Notes under the pieces: generated by a model
Told to the model about the DNA's origin: nothing
Seen by the model: only the letters and a program-made list of their open reading frames with translations
Database searches by the model: none
Assembly: GCF_910578445.1 (NCBI RefSeq)
Contig: NZ_CAJTQC010000012.1
Location: 1-64,000 of the forward strand
From: an uncultured Duncaniella sp.
GTDB taxonomy: Bacteria; Bacteroidota; Bacteroidia; Bacteroidales; Muribaculaceae
Direction of reading: 5' to 3'
DNA: 64,000 bases
Translations under genes and position numbers: made by a program
Shown here: in pieces, positions 18,560 to 26,476 of the stretch
How positions within the stretch are numbered: the first letter of the stretch is position 1
How the letters are laid out: every line of letters starts with the position of its first letter

Positions 18560-19066
18560 TTATTTTATTTTAAGGTCTATGCCGGAGACGATGAAATGGA
18601 CTTCGTCGGCAATCGAGGCGATGTGCTGATTGATTGAACCTTGCAAATCTGTAAACCGTCGCTGCATGGCGTTTTCAGCAACTCCGCCGAGCCCGATTTC
18701 ATTTGTAACCATTATAAGGATCGCACCCGACGAGACAAGCACATCAAATGCCTTTTTCATCTCATCAAGCGCTCTCGTGCCATCCTCTCCACATTCAAAA
18801 AACCAATTGGTCGCCCAGAGAGTAACACAGTCAAACACCACCACATTCTCAGGAGTCAGCCTGATGCCATCGACATGAAGCGGCTCTTCAAAGGTGGTCC
18901 ACTGCTGACCGCGACGCTGCTTGTGGACATCGACGCGATGACGAAAATCCTCATCAAAGACCTGAGCTGTGGCTATATAGAAAGGATTGCCCGAAAGAGA
19001 CATGGCAAGACGTTCGGCAAACAAACTCTTGCCTGAACGCTGCCCCCCGGTTATCATTATTATCAT
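18560..19066 (-). CDS. cobU: Adenosylcobinamide kinase / guanylyltransferase CobU
   Basis: Bifunctional enzyme that phosphorylates adenosylcobinamide and transfers GMP to make adenosylcobinamide-GDP. The P-loop is GGQRSGKS (residues 7-14); the guanylylated His lies in VDVHKQRRGQQW. The ending VTNEIGLGGVAENAMQRRFTDLQGSINQHIA is characteristic. 168 aa, slightly under the usual 170-180. First gene of the minus-strand operon cobU-cobT-cobS-cobC. An ATG three codons downstream is an alternative start. Confidence 0.95.
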   Translation of the reverse strand: MIIMITGGQRSGKSLFAERLAMSLSGNPFYIATAQVFDEDFRHRVDVHKQRRGQQWTTFEEPLHVDGIRLTPENVVVFDCVTLWATNWFFECGEDGTRALDEMKKAFDVLVSSGAILIMVTNEIGLGGVAENAMQRRFTDLQGSINQHIASIADEVHFIVSGIDLKIK

Positions 19067-19094
19067 CGTTCCTTTTATGATTTTGCTTTCCTTG

Positions 19095-19125
19095 CAAAAT
19101 TACAAATTATTCCGACTCCGGGCAA
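19095..19125 (-). promoter_or_regulatory. cobU operon promoter
   Basis: On the minus strand TTG (19123-19125), 20 bases, TAATTTTG (19095-19102). The upstream half lies inside copy 1 of the 26-bp repeat, so this promoter predates or was preserved by the neighbouring insertion. The start would be near 19087, 20 bases before the ATG, leaving no room for a riboswitch. Confidence 0.75.
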
Positions 19126-19134
19126 GCTGACGTT
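19109..19134. repeat. 26-bp direct repeat, copy 1 (left edge of islet)
   Basis: The 26 bases beginning ATTCCGACTCC and ending GCTGACGTT are identical to those at 20002-20027. They lie between the cobU promoter and the small islet genes. Read on the minus strand this copy continues the codon series of the YbhN-type gene to a TAA. Confidence 0.9.
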
Positions 19135-19199
19135 AATTTCGAGCATAATTCAAATCATAATGAATGTAACCGATAATCAGGAATTTTTCACTCTGAAAG

Positions 19200-19231
19200 T
19201 TTGCTAATTATGAGATAAAGCCTTAAATTTG
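19200..19231 (+). promoter_or_regulatory. Promoter of the islet genes
   Basis: TTTG (19200-19203), 20 bases, TAAATTTG (19224-19231): consensus match. The start near 19239 leaves about 13 bases before the ATG at 19252. The promoter lies inside the repeat-bounded segment, so the segment carries its own transcription signal. Confidence 0.75.
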
Positions 19232-19251
19232 TGACATAAACATTTGAAGTC

Positions 19252-19449
19252 ATGATACATTCAATACCCAATCCACCTATGGACAGAGCCGATATCGCTC
19301 GCTTCCGTGACACTCTGGAGAAGCATCTCCGGGGAGACTTCAGTGCGGAAGAAAAACATCGGATTGAAGCACGTCAGGCTCGAACAAAAGCAAACGCCAA
19401 ACGAATCATTTCTAATTGTGGAGGAAAGAACCCCTTGCTTGGATATTGA
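19252..19449 (+). CDS. 65-aa protein, possible antitoxin partner of GNAT
   Basis: A small, charged, mostly helical protein (MDRADIARFRDTLEKHLRGDFSAEEKHRIEARQARTKANAKR in part) with no known domain that I can name. Its end overlaps the beginning of the downstream acetyltransferase frame, the arrangement seen in GNAT-type toxin-antitoxin pairs such as TacAT. The ribbon-helix-helix (DUF1778) antitoxin signature is not recognisable, so the antitoxin role is inference from position and size only. Confidence 0.6.
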   Translation: MIHSIPNPPMDRADIARFRDTLEKHLRGDFSAEEKHRIEARQARTKANAKRIISNCGGKNPLLGY

Positions 19450-19983
19450 TTTCCAAATCAGACTCATGACAGATGCAGACTATGCGAATATGGCTGTATT
19501 TTCATGCGGTGTTGAAAATTTGGACAATTTTTTTCATCACGAGGTAAAGGAATGCGTTGACCACCATTATCTTTCTGCATACTGTGCATTCCTTAATTCA
19601 GGGGAAATTGTAGCTGTTTTCACTTTAATGAATGACGCTCTTATGATTGCCGGACAAGTGGAAAAAGAAGATTTTATTGACGATATGAGGTTTGATACAG
19701 TAATGATATCGTTGACTTTTTCAAACGTCAATCATCATATCCGGCCATCAATATCGGACATCTCGGAATATCAACTTATCACCAAAGATGTGGTATAGGC
19801 TCTGCGATAATAGACCTTGTAGCCGATACATTTTCAAACTACAGTCAGGCCGGATGCCAATTTATAACCGTTGACGCACTTAACAATGAAAAAGCGATTC
19901 GCTTTTATCTTAATAATCAATTCAATTTCCAGACAAACCGAGACCATTACTCTACCACAAGACGCATGTATCGCATATTATAA
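19439..19983 (+). pseudogene. Frameshifted GNAT acetyltransferase
   Basis: Two adjacent frames together encode one GNAT protein. The first part runs MTDADYANMAVFSCGVENLDNFF to about 19735 and then leaves frame, stopping at 19798. From about 19738 a second frame continues YPAINIGHLGIS, with the acetyl-CoA loop HQRCGIGSA, VDALNNEKAIRFYLNN and a stop at 19981-19983. The shift falls within the short ATC-rich stretch 19726-19741. The start is uncertain: TTG 19439 or ATG 19466. Either a real inactivating mutation or a sequencing error; the rest of the gene shows no decay, so the event would be recent. Confidence 0.8.
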
Positions 19984-19992
19984 GATATTCGC

Positions 19993-21075
19993 CTACTGAT
20001 GATTCCGACTCCGGGCAAGCTGACGTTTCACGTTCCTGCGGCTCGCCATGATGTAAAAAGCACTGAATATGCCGGTAGCCACGAGGATTATAGCCTGAAA
20101 ACTCCAGCAGACAATCGAATATGCCGCACCGTCGCTGTCGCTGATTCCAAACAGACTCAATGCGAACATTACAGCGATGTTCCACGGCCCGAGACCGCCG
20201 TTTGAGGGAACGGCCATGCTACACGACCCGAAGACAAACACTACCAGTCCCGGCACAAGTCCCAGAGGGTAGGCCGAATGAGTGACAAGCTCACGCGTAA
20301 ACGGGAAGGCAAAGAAACACACATAGGCCTCGAAGAAATAACAAATCCATATCCCGAGGGTCAGAATGAGATAGAGCCCTGTACCTTTCATGTGGAACAA
20401 CACCTTGAAACCGTCCCATATCCTTACAATACTTGCATTGATACCCTTGACAAACGAGGTGTTACGGAAAATTCGGTCACATACGACCAAAAGAGCTATC
20501 ACAGCGATAACCACAACCCACATGACACCATCGGTCATCACTCTATGTATATCTTCGCCGATCGGATAACGGTCAAGAAACCTGTCCATAGCAGGATGTG
20601 CCACAAAAAGGGTCAGAATGATTATAAGAAATATCATTATGCCGTCCGACGCCCTGTCGCCAAGGTCCGTGCCGACAACTGTCGACAGTTTACACCCCTC
20701 ACGACGGCTGATGTAGACACAACGCCATGCCTCACCAAGAAACGGAAACACGAGATTCAACGCATATGCCCCGAAAATCGACACACTCTCTGCGACAACC
20801 GGGATACGAGGTATGCCGGCCGCACGCAACTGGATTCCCCAGCGGATGCCACGTATGATGTGTGACAAAACTGTCAGTGCCATCATTGCTATGATATAGC
20901 GATAATCGACACCCTGTTTTATTATCGACTCGATCTGATGGATGTTTACCTTATGAAACAGCCATAAGATAAGCCCTGCCGAAACAGCCAACGGCAGGAT
21001 GACCTTGAGCACGCGCCCGACAATTTCAAATCGGCTGCGGCGGGAGACCGGGGATGTAGGAGTAGATGTCTGCAC
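19993..21075 (-). CDS. Lysylphosphatidylglycerol synthase-type (YbhN family) membrane protein
   Basis: A 360-aa protein of the LPG synthase transmembrane / YbhN family, with about seven to eight hydrophobic segments and the family features IRGIRWGIQLRAAG, LNLVFPFLGEAWRC and GDRASDG. Members may act as lipid flippases; the lysyl-transferase domain of MprF is absent. Translation starts at GTG 21075, since an in-frame TAA lies just upstream and no ATG is near. The last codons (RQLARSRN) lie in copy 2 of the 26-bp repeat, after which the sequence differs from copy 1 and ends at HQ-stop. Confidence 0.85.
   Translation of the reverse strand: MQTSTPTSPVSRRSRFEIVGRVLKVILPLAVSAGLILWLFHKVNIHQIESIIKQGVDYRYIIAMMALTVLSHIIRGIRWGIQLRAAGIPRIPVVAESVSIFGAYALNLVFPFLGEAWRCVYISRREGCKLSTVVGTDLGDRASDGIMIFLIIILTLFVAHPAMDRFLDRYPIGEDIHRVMTDGVMWVVVIAVIALLVVCDRIFRNTSFVKGINASIVRIWDGFKVLFHMKGTGLYLILTLGIWICYFFEAYVCFFAFPFTRELVTHSAYPLGLVPGLVVFVFGSCSMAVPSNGGLGPWNIAVMFALSLFGISDSDGAAYSIVCWSFQAIILVATGIFSAFYIMASRRNVKRQLARSRNHQ
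20002..20027. repeat. 26-bp direct repeat, copy 2 (inside 3' end of YbhN-type gene)
   Basis: Identical to 19109-19134. It encodes the C-terminal RQLARSRN of the membrane protein on the minus strand. In copy 1 the same codons are followed by AAT TTG TAA, giving an equally good end for the gene. This suggests that the gene once ended at copy 1, directly before cobU. Confidence 0.9.
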
Positions 21076-21153
21076 GTAGATTTAACAATCTTATTATGAA
21101 AAGGGATTGGTCATGACTGAAATTTCATTCCAAATATCCCTTCAGCTTATACG

Positions 21154-21543
21154 TCAAGACTTTGCAGGACGCAGGAGCTCAATCCAGTAACCGTCGGGGT
21201 CTTCAATGAAATATATCCCCATAGCAGGATTCTCATAACACACCACACCCATCTGCTTGTGAAACTCATGGAGACTTTCATAGTCCTGCCCGGCATCAAG
21301 ACGGAGCGCAAGATGTGTTTCGTTCTCTCCAAGGTCATAGGCCTGCGGATGGTCGCGCATACAAGTCAGCTCAAGGCGAAAGCCGGTAGTGCCGTCGCCC
21401 ATATAGGTGATTGTAAAAGCTCCGTCCGGGCCGTCGATATGTCCGACCTCCTTAAGCCCCAATGCCTTCTGATAGAATTCCATCGAACGGTCACGGTCAG
21501 CTACATTGATATTGTAATGATCGAAATGAAGTTTGAAATCCAT
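21154..21543 (-). CDS. VOC superfamily (glyoxalase-like) protein
   Basis: A 129-aa protein with the paired beta-alpha-beta-beta-beta modules of the vicinal-oxygen-chelate fold. Metal-ligand-like positions are His in LHFDHYNINV, Glu in FRLELT, His in ETHLALRL and Glu in DPDGYWIELLRP, the pattern of lactoylglutathione lyase (GloA). It could detoxify methylglyoxal, but related VOC enzymes have other substrates and Bacteroidetes often lack glutathione. It follows the minus-strand direction of the YbhN-type gene with a 78-base gap. Confidence 0.85.
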   Translation of the reverse strand: MDFKLHFDHYNINVADRDRSMEFYQKALGLKEVGHIDGPDGAFTITYMGDGTTGFRLELTCMRDHPQAYDLGENETHLALRLDAGQDYESLHEFHKQMGVVCYENPAMGIYFIEDPDGYWIELLRPAKS

Positions 21544-21728
21544 TGTAAAAAATTTTAGAATACATCTATTATACCCTAAGCCGACGCAAAAAGTTCATAT
21601 CCGGCAATAGAAACTTTTCCGAGTAAAATAGCACCTAACATTGCAAAACGAACTTAATATGAAAATACATAAAGCTCTTCCGCGACATGAATTCCATCAA
21701 AGGTTGAGCGTTTATCACAAATAATTGC

Positions 21729-21736
21729 CATCTTTG
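21729..21736 (+). promoter_or_regulatory. Probable -7 element of the GNAT gene
   Basis: CATCTTTG differs from TAnnTTTG at one position and is followed by C. Its spacing to the ATG at 21755 gives a leader of about 10 bases. Confidence 0.4.
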
Positions 21737-21754
21737 CACTTTAATAAAGTTTCT

Positions 21755-22231
21755 ATGACAAATTCTCATACCGACACACCGGACATCAACCACACTGAGA
21801 CCGCATATATCATCCGTGAATGCCGTGAGGCTGATTATTCCGCACTCGTTGACCTGTGGGAACGGTCGGTGCGCGCGACACATGCCTTTCTAAGCGAGGA
21901 TGACATCAGTGAAATAAAATCAAAACTTGCCTCAGAATATTTTCCGGCCGTTGACATCCACATTACGGATGTCAACGGAATCCCGGCCGGCTTCATCGGT
22001 GTGGCCGGAGACAAAATCGAGATGCTCTTTATCGACTCCGTCTGTCAGGGCAAAGGCTACGGGACAGCACTGCTTGATTTCGCCATCGGGAAAGGCGCTA
22101 AGCTCGTCGATGTCAACGAACAGAATCCCGCAGCACTCGGATTTTACGAATCCAAAGGATTCAGAACCGTCAGCCGGGATGCGACCGACGATGCCGGCCG
22201 GCCGTTCCCCATACTCCATCTGTCGCTATGA
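21755..22231 (+). CDS. GNAT family N-acetyltransferase
   Basis: A 158-aa acetyltransferase: IRECREADYSALVDLWERSVRATH at the start, then the acetyl-CoA loop CQGKGYGTALLDFAI (Q/RxxGxG/A) and NEQNPAALGFYESKGFRTVSRD. It resembles the YjaB-type family of small-molecule or protein acetyltransferases; the substrate is unknown. An upstream TTG at 21725 keeps the frame open but overlaps the promoter; the ATG is preferred. It is unrelated in sequence to the broken GNAT at 19.4 kb. Confidence 0.88.
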   Translation: MTNSHTDTPDINHTETAYIIRECREADYSALVDLWERSVRATHAFLSEDDISEIKSKLASEYFPAVDIHITDVNGIPAGFIGVAGDKIEMLFIDSVCQGKGYGTALLDFAIGKGAKLVDVNEQNPAALGFYESKGFRTVSRDATDDAGRPFPILHLSL

Positions 22232-22305
22232 CACGGACAGGCTGAATCAGTAGCAATATATGTCCATATCTCAGGCAAAGATTTCCATTTATCGCAGTAA
22301 TTGCC

Positions 22306-22313
22306 TAACTTTG
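22306..22313 (+). promoter_or_regulatory. holB -7 element directly before the start codon
   Basis: TAACTTTG ends only seven bases before the holB ATG at 22321. With normal spacing transcription would start at or within a base or two of the ATG, predicting a leaderless message. The -33 region is poor. Confidence 0.55.
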
Positions 22314-22320
22314 CCTAACC

Positions 22321-23451
22321 ATGAAGTTCAGCCAGATTCCAGACCACGAGAATGTAAAGCGACAGTTGCGCGACATGGTCGCCGACCATCGCATCCCCCA
22401 CGCCCTGCTGCTCCACGGACCGGCAGGTATAGGTAAATTTCTGATAGCACGCACTTTCTCTCAATATCTCCACTGCCAGTCACCGCTGCCCGAAGGAGAG
22501 CCGTGTGGAGAATGCCCTGCGTGCCGTCAGCACGAATCGTTCAACCATGTCGACAGCCTATACGTGTTTCCTGTCGTCAAGACCGACAAACTGAAAGCAC
22601 CTGTTTCCGACGACTACATGACCGAATTCAAGGAGTTTGTCGGAGCAAACCCGTTTATGGATTTCGAGCGCTGGACAGGATATTTCGAAAAGAAAAACGC
22701 CCAGCCGGTCATCTATGTCAGCGAAAGCGAAGCGCTCGAACAACGGCTTTCGGTCACGACGACAGTGTCGAAATACAAGACCGTCATCATCTGGCTACCC
22801 GAAAAGATGAACGAACAGACGGCCAACAAGCTGTTGAAACTGATTGAAGAACCATTCTCCGACACAATCTTCCTGCTCGTTTCCGACAACGTCAAGGCAA
22901 TCCTGCCGACCATATATTCACGATGCCGTCCGATCGAAATGAAACGTCTGAGCGACGAGACAATCGCATCCTATCTGACATCGCGTCTTGCCATCGACCC
23001 GCAGGACGCTCTCGCCATGGCCCACATAGCCGCAGGCGATATCAACAGTGCCCTCCGCGCGATGGATGCGACAAGTGTCAGCCGCATGTTCTTCGACTAT
23101 TTCGTCAGACTGATGCGTCTGGCCTATCAGCGCGATGTCAAAGCCCTTAAAGAATGGAGCTCCGACCTTGCCGCGCTCGGCCGGGAGCAGGAAATCAAAT
23201 TCTACGACTATGCCCAGCGGCTCATACGTGAGAACTTCGTGTATAACTTCCATGTGCCCGACCTCCTCTACCTCAACCGCGAGGAAGCAGGCTTCAGCAA
23301 AAATTTCGCCCGCTTCATCACAGAGAACAACGCCGAAAAAATCATCTCTGAAATGGACCGCGCAATCACCGACATTGCGGGCAACGCCAACGGAAAGATT
23401 GTCAATTTTGACTTCGCAATAAAGATGATCATCCTCATCAAGAATTTCTGA
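22321..23451 (+). CDS. holB: DNA polymerase III delta' subunit
   Basis: Clamp-loader subunit that helps load the sliding clamp. The AAA+ N-terminus has HGPAGIGKFLIARTF (P-loop about residues 38-45), a four-Cys zinc site (C-x9-C-x2-C-x2-C in the CQSPLPEGEPCGECPAC stretch) and the sensor region PTIYSRCRPIEMKRL containing the SRC motif. 376 aa, normal for Bacteroidetes. The AddB-like gene begins 22 bases after its stop, so the two are likely co-transcribed. Confidence 0.93.
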   Translation: MKFSQIPDHENVKRQLRDMVADHRIPHALLLHGPAGIGKFLIARTFSQYLHCQSPLPEGEPCGECPACRQHESFNHVDSLYVFPVVKTDKLKAPVSDDYMTEFKEFVGANPFMDFERWTGYFEKKNAQPVIYVSESEALEQRLSVTTTVSKYKTVIIWLPEKMNEQTANKLLKLIEEPFSDTIFLLVSDNVKAILPTIYSRCRPIEMKRLSDETIASYLTSRLAIDPQDALAMAHIAAGDINSALRAMDATSVSRMFFDYFVRLMRLAYQRDVKALKEWSSDLAALGREQEIKFYDYAQRLIRENFVYNFHVPDLLYLNREEAGFSKNFARFITENNAEKIISEMDRAITDIAGNANGKIVNFDFAIKMIILIKNF

Positions 23452-23473
23452 TACCTCTCCAGCGACACACACT

Positions 23474-26413
23474 ATGACACCATTTCTCCAGCAGGTAGCC
23501 TCGGTATATATCAACAACGAACTTCCACGGCTCGCAGACTATTGCTTCGTCTTCCCCAACAAACGCAGCGGTGTGTTCTTCCGCCACTACCTGTCACTCG
23601 AAGCAAAAGGCCGTCCGTTCATCATGCCGGAAATCGGCACTATCGCGGAAGTGACAAACCGCTTCTCGGCTCTGACCGAAGCTCCACGCCTCGACCAGCT
23701 GTTCATATTATATAATGAATACCGTGAACTGAGCGACGATGTGGTCGACTTCGACCAGTTCATTTTCTGGGGCGAGATGCTGCTCAACGATTTCAACGAC
23801 GTCGACCTCTATCTTGTCGACCCGCATAAACTATTCGTCAACCTGAAACGCTTCCGCGAAGTCAGTTCCAACTATCTGACCGAGGAACAGGTTGAAATCA
23901 TCAACCGTTACTGGGGCGAAAGATTCGTCCACACCAGCCCCGACGAATTCTGGACCCACATCCACCACCAGCCGACCTCGCTCGAAAGCAAGTTTCTGAA
24001 ACTGTGGGAGGTGCTTGACACACTCTTCGAACGTTTCAAAAAACGTCTGCTCGACAACGGCATGGCCACCCGGGGAATGTTTGCCCGCAATGCCGTCAAC
24101 TATCTGAGCCGGGGAGGAGACTCACGCCTGCCGTTTGAAAGATATATCTTCGTCGGGTTCAACGTGCTCACACTCTCTGAAATCAAGATATTCGAGAAAC
24201 TTCAGGCCAAAGGCATCGCCGATTTCTACTGGGACATGGCATCGCCGGCCTTCAGCGACGAAGGCAACCGCGCAGCCTTTTTCATGCGCCGCAATGTGGA
24301 GTGTTTCCCATCGCTCTACAACCTTGCGGAGCTATATCCCGAAACGCCGACATTCCCCTACATCCACATCACAGGTGTGCCAACGGCATTCGGACAGACA
24401 AAAGCCGCCGGAATCCAGCTGAAACAATGGATTGACGACGGAACGGTCGCAAATCCCGGCAATGCCATCGACACGGCAGTGGTGCTGCCCGACGAATCGC
24501 TTTTCATCCCGATGATCCACGCTGTCCCGACAGCCATCACCGCCCTCAACGTCACAATGGGCTTTCCGCTGAAAAGCACCTCAATCTCATCGCTCATGTC
24601 GGCCATTGTCGCACTTCACCTGCGGGCTTCGCGCTCACGCGAAGAATGGAGTTTCTTCTACGAGGACCTGCGGTCAGTGCTCACCCACCCTCTCCTGCAG
24701 GCAATCGACCCTGACGGATGCAACGCACTGCTCAGACTGATGCTCGACCGAAGGCTCTACATGGTCCCGGTGTCGAAAATCACCGAGACCGCCCCGGCGC
24801 TCGCATTCGTGTTCAGCCCCGTGCGCGACACAAACGGAGTCAATGAGGTCCACTCTTATTTTTTCCAACTTATCGAAGGACTTCGCGCATACACACTCGG
24901 CCACAAGGAGCTGAAAATCGAAAACTATTTCCTCGACACTTATCTCGTAGAGCTTGAAAACCTCCGTGCGGCATGTTCACGATGGAACATCACCATGCGC
25001 GACAAGACCTTCATCGAACTGCTCCAGCGGACCATCTCGTCGGTCAGCGTACGTTTCACCGGCGAACCCCTTGCAGGACTTCAGGTGATGGGTGTGCTCG
25101 AAACCCGAGCGCTCGATTTCGATAAGCTCATCATGCTCTCGATGAACGAACATGTGTTCCCCCACAAGCAATACACCCGCTCGTTCATTCCCGACACACT
25201 GAGGAAGAGCTACGGCATGGCCACCACAGAACTTCAGGAATCCATATTCGCCTACTCGTTCTATCGTCTCATCTCGCGTGCGTCGCAGGTCAGACTCTTT
25301 TACGATGCCCGAACACTGAGCGGAAAGAACAGCGAAATCTCCCGCTACATAGCCCAATTGCTCTACCTCTTCCCTGAATGCAAAATCGACCACGACCTTG
25401 CATCGTTCACCACTCATCCGCTCGACGAGGAGACAATCTCGGTCGAAAAGAATGAGGGGATAATGAAAAAAATGCGTGAATTCACACCCGAAGGCGGCAA
25501 ACGCACTCTCTCGGCAACAGCCATAAACGACTATATCAACTGTCCGCTCGCCTTCTATCTCAAACGCATCTGCCATCTCGACCTTGACGAAGATGTGATG
25601 GACTATATGGACTCAGGGACATACGGCAACATTCTGCACGAAGTGGCCGAACGGCTCTACAAAGAGCTGCGCGGCGACCGCGATGAAGTCAAGGTCACGT
25701 CAGAGATTCTCGACAGTTTCATCAAAGACGAGGTGAGGCTCGACACGATTATCACAGAGCTTATCAACGAAAATTACAACCGTCTGCCCAAAGGAGACCG
25801 CACTCCGCTCGTCGGCGAAAGTCTCGTGCTCGGGAAGGTGATGAAACACTTCCTCATCCTCATGTTCCGTCGCGAGAAGGAAATCGCACCATTTGACTTC
25901 ATCGACGGCGAGCACAAGGTCGAGGCGACAATGAAGATTTCAGACGAGCTGACAATCAACATACTCCAATATATCGACCGAATCGACCGCATATATCCCG
26001 GCGGACGTTACGGCGAAGGGCTCGGACTGCTGAGAATCGTCGACTACAAGACAGGCTCTGACAAGACAGATTTCAACGACATCGACGACCTTTTCAATCC
26101 CGAGACCGACCACAGGCGCAAGGCTATCCTGCAGCTGATGTTCTACTGCAACGCATATGCCGGAAAAATCGGCTTTGACGGACCTATAATGCCGCAAATC
26201 TACTCGTTCAAAACCATGTCGACCACCGGCCTGCAAGCTCTGAAATATCAGAAAGACGATTTCACGGACTACCGCACAATCAACGAGGAGTTCATCGGAC
26301 GCTTCAACGCCACTCTCACAGAAATGTTCGACCCGAATGTCCCGTTCACACAGGCCGTGGATGATTCCGCATGCAAGTTCTGCGGATTCAAGCCAATCTG
26401 CCGGAAACACTGA
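23474..26413 (+). CDS. AddB-like PD-(D/E)XK nuclease
   Basis: A 979-aa protein with a decayed helicase-like N-terminus (YCFVFPNKRSGVFFRHYL) and a C-terminal RecB-type nuclease: HEVAERLY, DRIDRIYPGGRYGEGLGLLRIVDYKTG (the Asp and Lys of the PD-(D/E)XK site). The first Cys in ATAINDYINCPLAFYLKRI and the C-terminal CKFCGFKPIC form the four-Cys iron-sulfur pattern of AddB. It should be the nuclease partner of an AddA helicase in double-strand break repair. AddA is not adjacent; the neighbours are holB and hemW. Confidence 0.88.
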   Translation: MTPFLQQVASVYINNELPRLADYCFVFPNKRSGVFFRHYLSLEAKGRPFIMPEIGTIAEVTNRFSALTEAPRLDQLFILYNEYRELSDDVVDFDQFIFWGEMLLNDFNDVDLYLVDPHKLFVNLKRFREVSSNYLTEEQVEIINRYWGERFVHTSPDEFWTHIHHQPTSLESKFLKLWEVLDTLFERFKKRLLDNGMATRGMFARNAVNYLSRGGDSRLPFERYIFVGFNVLTLSEIKIFEKLQAKGIADFYWDMASPAFSDEGNRAAFFMRRNVECFPSLYNLAELYPETPTFPYIHITGVPTAFGQTKAAGIQLKQWIDDGTVANPGNAIDTAVVLPDESLFIPMIHAVPTAITALNVTMGFPLKSTSISSLMSAIVALHLRASRSREEWSFFYEDLRSVLTHPLLQAIDPDGCNALLRLMLDRRLYMVPVSKITETAPALAFVFSPVRDTNGVNEVHSYFFQLIEGLRAYTLGHKELKIENYFLDTYLVELENLRAACSRWNITMRDKTFIELLQRTISSVSVRFTGEPLAGLQVMGVLETRALDFDKLIMLSMNEHVFPHKQYTRSFIPDTLRKSYGMATTELQESIFAYSFYRLISRASQVRLFYDARTLSGKNSEISRYIAQLLYLFPECKIDHDLASFTTHPLDEETISVEKNEGIMKKMREFTPEGGKRTLSATAINDYINCPLAFYLKRICHLDLDEDVMDYMDSGTYGNILHEVAERLYKELRGDRDEVKVTSEILDSFIKDEVRLDTIITELINENYNRLPKGDRTPLVGESLVLGKVMKHFLILMFRREKEIAPFDFIDGEHKVEATMKISDELTINILQYIDRIDRIYPGGRYGEGLGLLRIVDYKTGSDKTDFNDIDDLFNPETDHRRKAILQLMFYCNAYAGKIGFDGPIMPQIYSFKTMSTTGLQALKYQKDDFTDYRTINEEFIGRFNATLTEMFDPNVPFTQAVDDSACKFCGFKPICRKH

Positions 26414-26476
26414 GCGATATACCTTATTTATAAATAAAATTATCAGAAGCCATCTGAGATTTCCGCGACACAGACG

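Noticed and set aside
19067..19250. Cobalamin riboswitch before cobU
   Set aside because: No B12 box was found, and the promoter lies only about 20 bases before the start codon. The upstream region of cobQ was checked with the same result.
19307..19438. Upstream extension of the GNAT frame from a GTG at 19307
   Set aside because: It lies entirely inside the 65-aa gene in another frame and adds residues that do not belong to the GNAT fold; a start at 19439 or 19466 is more sensible.
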